From positions 10,602,001 through 10,666,000 of the forward strand of contig OZ316893.1 in the NCBI GenBank assembly GCA_973895155.1: DNA of 64,000 nucleotides, in the 5' to 3' direction. The notes under the pieces are model-generated. The model searched no databases and was not told the origin of the DNA. It saw only the letters and a list, made by a program, of their open reading frames with translations. The translations under genes were made by a program, and so were the position numbers. The DNA comes from Marsupella aquatica. Its lineage: Eukaryota; Marchantiophyta. Positions within the stretch are counted from its first letter, which is position 1, and every line of letters begins with the position of its first letter. Positions 36,179 to 46,291 of this stretch are shown in pieces.

Positions 36179-36405
36179 TTTGCCTAGGTGAACCATAGAC
36201 CTACCCGCTAGCATGAAAGGGATGCCCTAATTTAGTGACTGTTTATTTGCCTAGGTGAGCAGTAGACCCATTGGCCCCTATGAAAGGGCTGCTCTCTAAC
36301 CAGCCACTGTTTATCCTCCTTCGGGGCCAGACCTTTAACCAGCCACTGTTTATTTGCCTGGGTGAACAATATACTCCCACACACACCCTTTGACCAGCAT
36401 TTTTT
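36179..36405. repeat. Degenerate tandem repeats (~67 bp)
   Basis: Three starts of TTTGCCTaGGTGA (36179, 36245 and 36353) and repeated AACCAGCCACTGTTTAT-type ends, with one short truncated unit between. An old local array. Confidence 0.7.
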
Positions 36406-37372
36406 TGACTATCTTCTTCTTTTGGCCTGTGTGGCAAATGTCAGAAGGAGAAGATCATAGGAATATTCCTTACATGTGTTTTCTGAGTAATTTCCTGACT
36501 GTTAGATCTCTCTAAATTCAAGGATGACCATTAGATTCTGGCAAATGGGGTCTATGACTGGGTGTGAAACTGGCTAACAGGACCCAACCAGTCTAGCCAA
36601 TCTAACTGATTTTCACCAAAAGTGGGGAACACTTTTGGGGAGGTGGAATTTGGCAATTTGCATCTAAATTCGTTTTAGACCCTTAATCTGCAAAAAATTG
36701 CATCTAAAAATCATACTCTGAAAAAGTTTTTTTGATGATTTCTTAGAAACATGAACTATTTTTAGATGCAAAATGTAGATCTCACTGAAAAACACAGAAC
36801 TACATTGGATCAACAGATGAGTCCCGATGGTGAACTAATGAGATGACACTAAGATTCAAAATACCTGAAAATACAATATGCAAGATTCTAAACATAATTG
36901 TACTTTATGTGAAATGCAGATGGGTTCAGGCAACGAGTGCTGCAGGCTAACTAGAATATTTAATATGAGAGCTTGCGGTTGAATTGAAACTACTTCAGTT
37001 TATATTCATTCTTCTTGCTCTGTAACCCTTTATATGAGAACTTGTGGATGGATTGAAACTATTTGAATTTTTTTGAAGGACTCTGGGCCCTTTTTTTTTA
37101 ACCCCCTCAGAGGTAGTCTGGATAAGCCTCATACTCATTTCCAATCTAAACTCCAACACACTGGTCCTGCAAAAAGCACGAATTGAATTGAATCCGTCTT
37201 ACTGCGACTTTAGAACCTTCTATTCATGACGTGGTAATCTACACTGCAATCATAGTATTTGGCGGCCCCAAACGTTTCTTTCTTCCCACATGGAGTACCG
37301 TCCATTTAAAGTCCAATCTCAAACGAGATGCAAAGGTTGAAAAGACATCCTAATTGGAGGAAGTGCTGGTAA
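36406..37372. other. Intergenic, includes repeat family B copy 2
   Basis: About 36640-36920 shares blocks with repeat family B (5965-6310 and 60900-61165). The stretch 36930-37372 should contain the 3' end of the minus-strand WASHC2-like gene. No clear poly(A) signal could be fixed. Confidence 0.45.
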
Positions 37373-40300
37373 TTAATCACCAAATATTGATCCTGCCTTT
37401 CCAGATTTTGAACCCCTGGAAGTCCGTCCACCAAGAGGACCAAACAATGCATCTTCATCATCCTCATCATCTCCAAAAAGGAGGGACGCTATGTTTGAAC
37501 CTGGTTTTTCTGGGGCACGGTCACCAATTTTGTTTTCAACACTTGTAGATTGCGATGGAAGATGAGTATCAGATGAAGGATTTGATGCTGGTGGTAGTTG
37601 AGTATGCACATCCTGAGCAGTCGAAGATGACGCAGTTTCCACAATCCTACCAAGTCCTAAGCTAATCGGAAGGGTCATATCAGATGAAGACACATTTCCA
37701 AGCTGTCCAGTTCTGGGGTACAATGCACTTTGACGGATGGGAGACCTGTGCCCGAAAAGATCTTCAGTGTCATCATCGTCATCATCATCAAAAAGAGGAG
37801 TGAATGTCCTTGTCGTTGACCGTCCAAGCTCTTTCACTGGTAAAGGCAGACTGGTACTTGAGACCTTGCTCAAATCTTCTGAAATTACTCTATTTCCAAA
37901 GTCACGTGCAGATGACGACGGAAAGACACTCACAACACCAACTGTTTCACTTGTTGAAGGCTGGAGAGTCTCAGGAAGAGTGAAAGCACCAGAAGACATG
38001 TTTTGCAATATTTCACGTTGACCAGTGCCTGCAAGAATTTATAATTATTGTTATCTTCAAATCCCCAGTTGTAAAACACGAATAGCCCAGTCAAATCTTA
38101 GTAACTTTAGTCCCTGCACTACGAGTTACTAGGATGAATGACTGCACACTATGAGATATGATTTACCAAAGCCACGGTGGACGTAGCTGACTCTTGATGA
38201 CTTAGACAGCAGATATTCGGAAATTCGTAAGTAGCTGCGGGGGAGAGATGTAGCATCTTTGCCACGTACCATGCAAGTCACTTGAAGAACTAGCAGAATC
38301 GGTAGGATCACTTGAATCGCTTGATTCTGCATCTGATAGTCCAGCTGCTTTTGACAGCAATAAAGGGTTTTCAGCCGGCTTGACGAAGATCTTTACCGGT
38401 GCTGTTTCTGTTGATGAAAACGACCTATTTGACATGAGAGTAACACGCGTGAGCATAATAGATATGCTGCTAGGACAAGGTAAAGACATCAGTCATGGCT
38501 CGACACAAATGTTCTGGAGGACTTATTACCACGTGAATAGCTCAAGCCAAACAGTCTGTTGTCTTAAGTGAGAACAAACCTTGATATTGCAGGAGGCAAG
38601 CCAGCCGGTGGCACCTCAGGAGCTGTTTGAGAACTGCTAACTTGATCTTCCCCCTCACCATGAGTTGTATTTTCTGTAGATGAAAGGGTCTCGGGTAGGC
38701 GCTCAGTGTCAGGGGTGATGGATTCAGGCATCACATCAAGAATTCCTCCAGCTATTATACTCTGAAATTCCCTTGCTCCACTGTCATCATTGCGGGGTAC
38801 CTTCATTGATGTGTCCTGTTGAATAGGCTGGTCAGAAAGAGTCTTCGTCTGAACCACCTCTTCAAGCCCGCTCTCAGAACTGGACCACGTATCATCATCA
38901 GATTCAACAATGAACGGTATAGATGATCTGACAGCTGCAGCATCAGTAGGCTGGACGGAAAGCTGCATGTTATCCTTTCCATGACTTGGAATGTTATTCT
39001 TTCCATGACTTTGGTTGTTGAACATAGTTTCTTGAGAACCACTGGGTGTCACAAGATCCACATGTGTACTTTCAGAATTACTTTGACTAATAGTACTATC
39101 AACGGGCTGATTTAGCAAGTCCAACGCCCCATGTCCTGATTGACCTTCTTGACTAGACCCAGCTTCATCTGAACTCTGGGTTTCCCTGTCACGCTCAATA
39201 TCATCGAAGAGTCCCTTGCTGCTCTGAGAGGCCCACGGCCTCACGACAGCGTGGCTGCCAACCCTAGGTGCTGGTGCTCCAAAACGATCACCGGGATCCT
39301 CATCCTCGTCGTCCTCATCATCATCAAAGAGACCTCCACGAATTGGTAATAGACCAGTCAGCTGGGAGCCAAGAATCACATTTGAGCCACTTGAAATGCT
39401 CGAGCTCACATGCTTAGTTGCGGTTTCCAAGTTCCTTGATTCATTCATCTCAGGAGTTAATAACACACTTTCCGAGTTCAGACTGGGGGACTTGGGGACC
39501 ACATCAAGAGAAGGTAGCGGGAGTGGTTGAATTTGAGGAGCGCTCAATAATGAATTGGAACTTTGGGATTTGGTTCTTTTATGCTGAATTGGGTCTAAAT
39601 ACGGCTGCTCCTCAAACAGGCCTTCAGGGATTGTAGGCCCTGCATTACTGTTAGGTGGAACAGAAACCTCTTTAGTCATAAATCCGGTGTCCTGCTCCTC
39701 AAACAGTCCTTCAGGGATTGTAGGCCCTGTATTACTGTTGGGTACAACAGAATCCTGTTTAGTCATAAACCCGGTGTCTTGAGCTTCATCATTAAATACT
39801 CCTGCCGGGATAATTGGGACATGACCCAGATCGCGAGTTCCCACCTGCCTGTTGACATTGTTACTATCCATATATAGCTTAAACTCGTGATTCAACATAG
39901 CTTGTGTTAATGAACCCGACGGTTGTTTCAAAAGCTCGTCCACTGCCCTGGAAGGTGTTGGATCCTCCTGCGACAAACACATATCACGAAAACGAGGACA
40001 CATTAGAAATTAATATCCAACAAACTTTATTCGCACTACTGACGGATTTTCAAGAGCCTCTGTGGAACAGTGATAACCATTTACGTTTTATGGAGACACG
40101 CATACACAACTCGTTGACCAAAACGTTTTATGGAAAACGAAAGAGACGAAAACATAAAGCACTCAAAAGACCATCTAGTTTCAATCGACAACGAGATTAG
40201 ACCTGAGTTCTAAGTTGCTGTCGGGTAGAAGGTGATCTAGTAGACAGCAATTTCTCTTCACCTAATTTCTTATCGTCTCTTTGGGGTATGATGAAAATGA

Positions 40301-43300
40301 GAAGACATCTGGCTGCATAGCTACGTAGTAAAAGGAGCAGGACCATCTATTTGAATAGTCCATACCAAAATCTGCATCGGCTCAGTAGCCAGAGGCAGTT
40401 GAGGACTGTCAACATTTGCATTTGACTGTTGAGAAGTGCTCTCTCGAAGCTTTTCTTTGCTTTCATCCATTGTAGACATGGTCCTGCCAATGATGTCGAC
40501 CATTGTAGATATGGTCCTGCCAAAGAACTTCACAAAGCATGAATTCATGTGACTCTCCTTCCTTCACCCGATTATTTCCAATGTAAAAGTAAACTCCATA
40601 AACTTCGTAACAATTATCAGATAAGGAACTCCAGTTAACCAAGCAATAGTGTGAATCTTATAGCATTATCCTAAAGCCAGGCCTGCAGAAACTTGGTCCG
40701 AGATGTCTCAACAAACCAGGTTTCCGAAAAAGTGGACAGACTGTTCAAAGGCACAATTCGATCCGCTATATTCAAGAAAGATCTAACAACGTCGTTGCAT
40801 CTACTGAAAAGCAACAAGATTACAATACCTAGGTGAGTTGTTCAAATTATCATCGGTCAGATTGAGTAGGGAGAATCTGTTGTCAGTAAACTCTCCATAT
40901 AAAGCATCATTTGAAGTGTTTCCATCATCTGAGAAAATAATCATGCCATTAGAAAACAACGGGCGGATCCTTCAATCTGTGTTAATAGGGGTAACATGCA
41001 AAGCTAAGTCCAATCTGAATGGAGCCCAACCCCTGTTTAAAGCGTGATTTCTGTATTCACTGCCCCGTAGAGTTGATGACTTAAATTTCCACCAGGATAG
41101 GTACATTTCACCACTAACGCTTTTGTAGGCGTAGGGACAGTTTGCTGTAGATCCCTCAACAAACATAACAACCACGTTCCCAGTGCCCCTTTCAAAGAGT
41201 AGCCTGCTTGCTTGTCAAAACTGTACAATTCATAATGACCACCGCTTGGGCCAACAACATATAGATATTTAGAAGATGGCAGAACATACATGGCAATGAT
41301 GGATTGCGAAGAGCTGCTTCAAGCATGGCCTTGAAATCCAAAGCAGCAGAGACAGCCGGTTCTGTGCCTTCTTCCTGCAAGTTTACCGAGCTCATTCTCA
41401 CCAAGGAGACTTGAATGCTTTGTATGAACGAGATTCTTACAATATTTAACTTAGCATCTGGTATTCATGTCAGCTACCCTTTAAGTGCTTGCAAAGTTGG
41501 ATCTTGCACATGCCAGCAACTATGACCAAGTCCAAACTAAACATAAGACTCGCTCACACTAGTAACATCTGTAGAACAGTTTTGATACACCCAACAGCAA
41601 CAACTAGATGCAATAAGACAAAGAACATTTCGGAGGTAAGTTCGTTCCAAAAGTTTTCAACAGAGTACCATAACTTCAACTGATAGGGTAGAAATAAGCA
41701 CCTGAGAGTCAAAAGCATCACTATCTGTTCCGGATGCATCTCCTTCAGAGAGAATCCCAGTACCACTGAGCTCGGCTGCCAAACCTGCTCTCACGCTTTC
41801 CACCTCAGTATCAGATTCAGGATCGAGATGCCAGTGTCTCAAGTCTGCAAGCAGAGGGCATGGTCAGGACCCAACCACTAAGAATAGAAGGCTATAGAAA
41901 CCTCAAGATAAGTCAGGAAACAATGAAGACATTTATACAACATCAAATTCGTTTAGTCATCTGAATCTCAGCATGGACAGAACTGTCTGCTGTGCAAGAA
42001 AAAGAACAAGGTTTGCATTCTATCTTTGAATCGGCGGTCGTGGTCACAACCTGCAAGTCCACAATGCACATCTTTTGTGAACTCCTCTGACCCTACAATG
42101 TGAGGGAGGATCTGGATTCTTTCACCATGATGCGGAATTCTCTGCAAGTTGAAAAGGCCCCCATGAGTACCCTTAGAAACAGGGACAAACCATTATTGCT
42201 ACACTATAGGGATGTAATAGAGCATGGACTTATAAAATAGCTGTCATGCTTGCCTAGGTAGCCTTTGTCCACACGCCGTATTCAGCCATCGGAGAATTCC
42301 AATCAATTCGGGGCAATTTTATACGATTATACGTTCTTTGGACCTTGCATTTGTGGGTAAAATCCCAGAGATTCAAGAGATAGTGTCAGGCTTCCATGTT
42401 TTACAAGGCACTTAAAGGATAGCAGCAAGGTACCACTTTGTTCCGTGATCCATGTTGCACGGTTCCTGGATCAACCTGGCGGCCACCTCTCTCGAACGCT
42501 GCCCACGCAAATGCTACAGCATCCTTATAGCGTGGAAGAATCTCATCCTCGTAGCTTTCGGTTGGTATCGAAGGCGGCTTAGTGTATTTTTGCGACATTC
42601 CTGGAGTGACCGAGTCTGTCTCATCCTCTTCATACACGTGCTGTGGACAAGACAGACTATAATGAGCACAACTTAAACTGAGTGTTCACAGCAAGTTCTA
42701 ACTCCAAACACGACCTGTTATATTAGCTTTTCATGTTTCTCAGCGGTCAAAAGGTGAAGTAGTAATACATCCACATATTACGCAATAGGACCGAAGAGAA
42801 AAAGGTAACAAACATCACATTTTCAACAAATTGCGAGCTTGAAAGGCGTCGAAAACTGTTGAAAGTGTTTTGCAGATTTAATTCCACCGTATCCATCTCC
42901 TCCACTATTTGTTGCACTTCATCTGCAACAGCGTTTGTTTGACCCTTCAATTTCTCAGAAAAATCTTCTAGCCACTCCAGCAGCTGCACTCAATAGGACC
43001 GAAGTCAGTAACAGAAGGACCTTAATCAACTTTTTAGAGCAATTATCATCCCTCAAAGAAAAATAAGCCTAAAAGGCCCAAGGCCCTCTCAATGAAGATT
43101 AGTCCCGAGCTAGAGAGGGCTCAGGAACAATAGTTCCTCCCTCCCTCCCTTCCTTCCTGTCGTCTGTCTGTCCGAAGGACAAATACCGGGTGACCCAGGG
43201 AAACACAAGGGTGCCATGGTTATTGAGCCGGGACATATATAGCATATGTGATAAGGCAGACTGTTTGGATGTGAAGCTCAAAAGGGCTACAAGTTTAGGT

Positions 43301-43696
43301 TTGACTACATAGCATGTCATAACTTTTACAGTAAAAGCCAGCAAAGTACACAAACTTTCTCAGATAGCCATTCAATGCTGACGAAGAAAATGACAAAGGA
43401 AACAAAAACGACCCCCTCATTATAAGCACATGACAACGCCATACATTATAGATCAACCATATGTCACGTAGACCACAGAAAAGCTTCTAATGACCACTTG
43501 TACTACAGTAAATACGAATGTCGGAAAACCCAGCTGAAATGGGGAAAAAGGAGGAACGGCACCAGACAGTCCTCGAATCTCTCAAAGAGCGCTCGCTATG
43601 GCCTCCGAGCGAGATCCACACCTGGGTTGCAGCCGTCTGCCGCGCAGCATCGGATCCGGGAACAGCACCGACGATCGTAGCTGAAACCGCGGCCAT
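37373..43696 (-). CDS. WASHC2: WASH complex subunit 2 (FAM21)-like protein
   Basis: FAM21/WASHC2 anchors the WASH complex on endosomes. Its head binds the complex, and its long acidic tail with LFa motifs binds retromer. Exons (minus strand): 43696-43622 (provisional first), 42983-42819, 42640-42434, 42141-42051, 41844-41702, 41374-41290, 40928-40829, 40516-40366, 39967-38580, 38424-38270, 38028-37373. All join in phase, giving about 1,071 aa (human about 1,340). The head is clear: LLEWLEDFSEKL, then LNLQNTFNSFRRLSSSQFVEN, VYEEDE, YKDAVAFAWAAFE and RIQILPHIVGS, in the family's order. The tail is disordered and Ser/Asp-rich with LFa-like motifs: GVFNDE, two GLFEEQ, GLFDDDEDDEDED, GLFDDIE, PLFDDDDDDDTEDLF and LLFGDDEDDEDALF near the end. 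The start is uncertain; an upstream exon (about 44550-44400, donor GTAAGT) may be 5' UTR. No frame breaks. Confidence 0.88.
39653..39800 (-). repeat. Internal duplication in the WASHC2 tail exon
   Basis: Two adjacent copies of a block of about 28 residues, each reading QDTGFMTK, then SV.PNSN.GPTIPEGLFEEQ. This doubles one LFa-like motif. A third, more worn relative (VFNDEAQDTGFMTK) precedes them. The duplication keeps the frame. Confidence 0.85.
43128..43312. repeat. Dispersed repeat family A, copy 2, in a WASHC2 intron
   Basis: Diverged copy of 2836-2992 lying in the first intron of the WASHC2-like gene (between 42983 and 43622). The CT-rich run CCTCCCTCCCTTCCTTCC begins it. Confidence 0.6.
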
Positions 43697-44399
43697 CTCC
43701 AATAAGAACAGCTATAACAGAATGATAACAGTGTCGCACCCTCTGCCCTGCTCTGCTTTTCTTGGGCGAAAGCCAAGGCTCGTCGCTCGGCTGATTCTCT
43801 TGCTCCTCTTCGTCACATCTCCAGGGGATCTGCAGTTGATCATGTACCAAATGTCTCAATTCCAGCGAAAACTACCTCAGCTAAGAATTCTTTAGGCTAC
43901 AACAACGCCAAACTAAGATGTCAAAGTAACCCTTCGATGAAACGCCATGAGATATCGGGAGGAACGCGTCAATTTGGAAGGATATTCTATGATCCTTCCC
44001 CAAGTAGACATTTTTCATTTTTTTTGCGTCAATGCCATGCTCCAACATTATAACATTTCAACCATTATCCGACCACTGAATTTACAGGCCACAGCGATAG
44101 TTCGGAACAGAAGGGGACTTGCAGAGGAGGCCGCATTCAATTGTTCGCATTCAATTGGCCGTAGTGAGATCCTCAAAGATCAATCAGAGGACTCGCCCGT
44201 CCAAATGGACAATCTCCTCACATGCTCCACTTAAGGTTCATTCACAACGAAGCTGAGAATTTCTCTCTTCCAGCTCAACGCAGATCATTCTATCACCAGG
44301 CACAACACTACGACGTTGACGTTTTCATTACGAAGTACAATGAAGGCGAGAATTCATCAACGAAATTGGGAAACGGAGAAGAGATCAGAGAAAACTTAC

Positions 44400-44640
44400 C
44401 GTGTCCACGAGAGGAGAGGATCCTGGAATTGTCTAAACCGTGCTCTGGGGAGCTGCCACAGCACACTCCGCAGTTTTCCTCTCCTTGTGCAGCTAACATC
44501 TTCACATCTTCTTCGTCCACAGAGCGAGGTGCTCGTTTTCTCTGCTGCTGCAAACTCGATCAGCTTCGAGCTTACAAACCTCGTGTGACTCATGGACGGA
44601 AGTTAATCTGGAGTCGAATTAATGCTAGTTCACATTAATT
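44400..44640 (-). promoter_or_regulatory. Possible 5' UTR exon and promoter of WASHC2
   Basis: A good donor (G|GTAAGT, exon end 44400) is preceded on the minus strand by about 150 bp open in one frame but unlike any FAM21 N-terminus. A possible acceptor (TTATAG) lies near 43718, just before the provisional start codon. So this may be a leader exon, with the promoter upstream of 44600. Confidence 0.3.
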
Positions 44641-45484
44641 AGCCCATAACTTGGTTTTAGAGACGAGAATCAAGATGGGGATTTAGCATTACTAGCCTGG
44701 ATTACCTGTCCCTTCTTTGAACGTGAATAGCCGAGAGAATACCCGAGAGTACAATAAAAATATTATCAAAATATATTATCTATTCATATTCTTTGAAGGT
44801 TAATGAAATGATAAAAAAAATTCATCATTTTAATAGTTATATATAATATACCATTCTCGACTACCCATTCTTTGATTGTGAGTAGCGAAAGGACAATAAA
44901 AATATTATCAAAATATGTTTTCTATACATATTTTTTGAAGGTTAATGAAATAATAAAAAACCCATCATTTTAATAGTTATATATAATATACCATTCTCCT
45001 TTATGTGCACATCAATCTTTTTGTATGCATGTTTATCTTCTGTGCACATATGTTGTGGTGGGGGCCATAGTGCCCCTATTTTTTGAATGTAAATACTTAG
45101 AAATTATCATTAAAAAACTTGCATGCACCAGTTGACATACATCATAGTCATGTCATGAGTTTTTCCCATGCACATGATGACCATAGAGTTACGGTCTAGA
45201 GACTTCACTCTAGACCTAGGTTCTTAAAAGTAGACTTTAGTTGGCGCTTTTATAGTAAGATGAGCCACCTAGCTGCCCGTACCTACAGTAGCCTTCCATA
45301 TTTCCTGATGCTGATATGAGATTGAAGTATTGAGCAATTGCAAGTTCACATTCATTAGCCCATAACTTGGTATTAGAAACGAGAATCAAGATGGGGAATT
45401 AGCATTGATAGCCAGTACCTAGCTGCCCAACCTAGGTGCCCAATTTTTCTGATGCTGATATGAGATTAAGTATTGAGGAATCCC
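44632..45484. repeat. Mosaic of nested direct repeats
   Basis: A 66-bp block (CATTAATTAGCCCATAACTT start, 44634-44697) recurs at 45352-45415. A block containing TGATGCTGATATGAGATT.AAG recurs at about 45307-45335 and 45440-45475. Within the first interval, a 130-150-bp unit (about 44713-44860) is repeated at about 44869-44998, sharing AATAGTTATATATAATATACCATTCTC. The two outer blocks are adjacent in the downstream copy but are separated by about 570 bp upstream. An insertion plus local duplication would explain that. Confidence 0.75.
45182..45252. repeat. Dispersed repeat family D, copy 1
   Basis: Shares AGAGACTTCACTCTAG.C, CCTAGG and AGTAGAtTTT.gTTG with 60366-60431. Confidence 0.55.
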
Positions 45485-46209
45485 GACTGGTTACTACTGT
45501 AACTCTGTGGTAGAGGAGCTCAATGGGGCCGGGTCGAGTTCAGATCCTGCTGGCGCCAATAGCTTTGTCATTCACCCCACCCAAAAGTGGGGTTCATTCA
45601 GACCCTATTCATACTTGACTTGCCCGGTTGCATATGGGTCCAGCTGTGTAGGGAGCTCTTAATGAGCCTTGAGATTGTGTTTTGTTCTGAATTAACTTGG
45701 TGGTACATGGGAGTTTGGGGCCATATCTTGATGATGATATATACAATTAAACCGTCATCAGTCGTATATAAGGGGAAGGGTCTAAATTTTCTCCCTTTTT
45801 TCACATTCCATTTATTCTTCTCTTCAACCATAACCATGCCACTTCGTTCCACAATTTCAGGAAAAATGTATTATTAACTGTAAAACTTGGTGGATCCAGG
45901 TTTTGTCATGAAATTTGGTGGATTCAGGTTTTGTCATGGCTAGTGGTGGTTTGAATACAATTTGCACTCCATTATGAGGTATTTTGTTGATAGTACATGG
46001 TCGCCTGCATATGTGGGGAGACCTAAAATCATTGTTAGCTTTATGTAGTTATTTTTCTTAGAGGGGTCCTAGGCTTTGTTTCTTTGGAGTTTCTTTAGCC
46101 TCTTCAGCCAAGGTCCTAAAAAAAGAGAAAAATCATTCCCATCCAAAAATATATATTTAAAAAGGCTGTGGGGCCATGAGGGGAATTGGAATATATTAGG
46201 TTCCCCCTA
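45485..46209. other. Intergenic, includes repeat family E copy 2
   Basis: About 45770-45965 is the second copy of repeat family E. A TATATAAGGGG near 45764 could be a TATA box of an LTR-like unit. GAGTTCAGATCCTGCTGGCGCC near 45539 resembles a tRNA T-arm but folds poorly. Confidence 0.4.
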
Positions 46210-46291
46210 CTTTTTTTAGAATAAAGTTTATCAGTGTCTCTTTTTGTCTTTGAAGGAAAGATGCACTGATAAACTTTATTCTAAAAAAAAG
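46210..46291. mobile_element. 82-bp TA-flanked hairpin (mini-MITE or small-RNA precursor-like)
   Basis: Arms CTTTTTTTAGAATAAAGTTT... (46210-46236) and the matching reverse complement (46264-46291) pair along 27 bp, with only one A/T length difference, around a 27-nt loop. TA lies directly outside each end, as after Tc1/mariner-type insertion. Near-perfect arms of this size also fit a small-RNA hairpin. Confidence 0.6.

Noticed and set aside
41037-41291. Open minus-strand frame of 84 codons inside the WASHC2 gene that reads like a real protein
   Set aside because: It lies between two exons (41290 and 40928) whose joining in phase needs it removed. It carries no FAM21 similarity, so it is intron.
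45520-45562. tRNA-like T-arm sequence ending GGCGCC
   Set aside because: No matching D-arm or anticodon stem, and the stem pairs fail.
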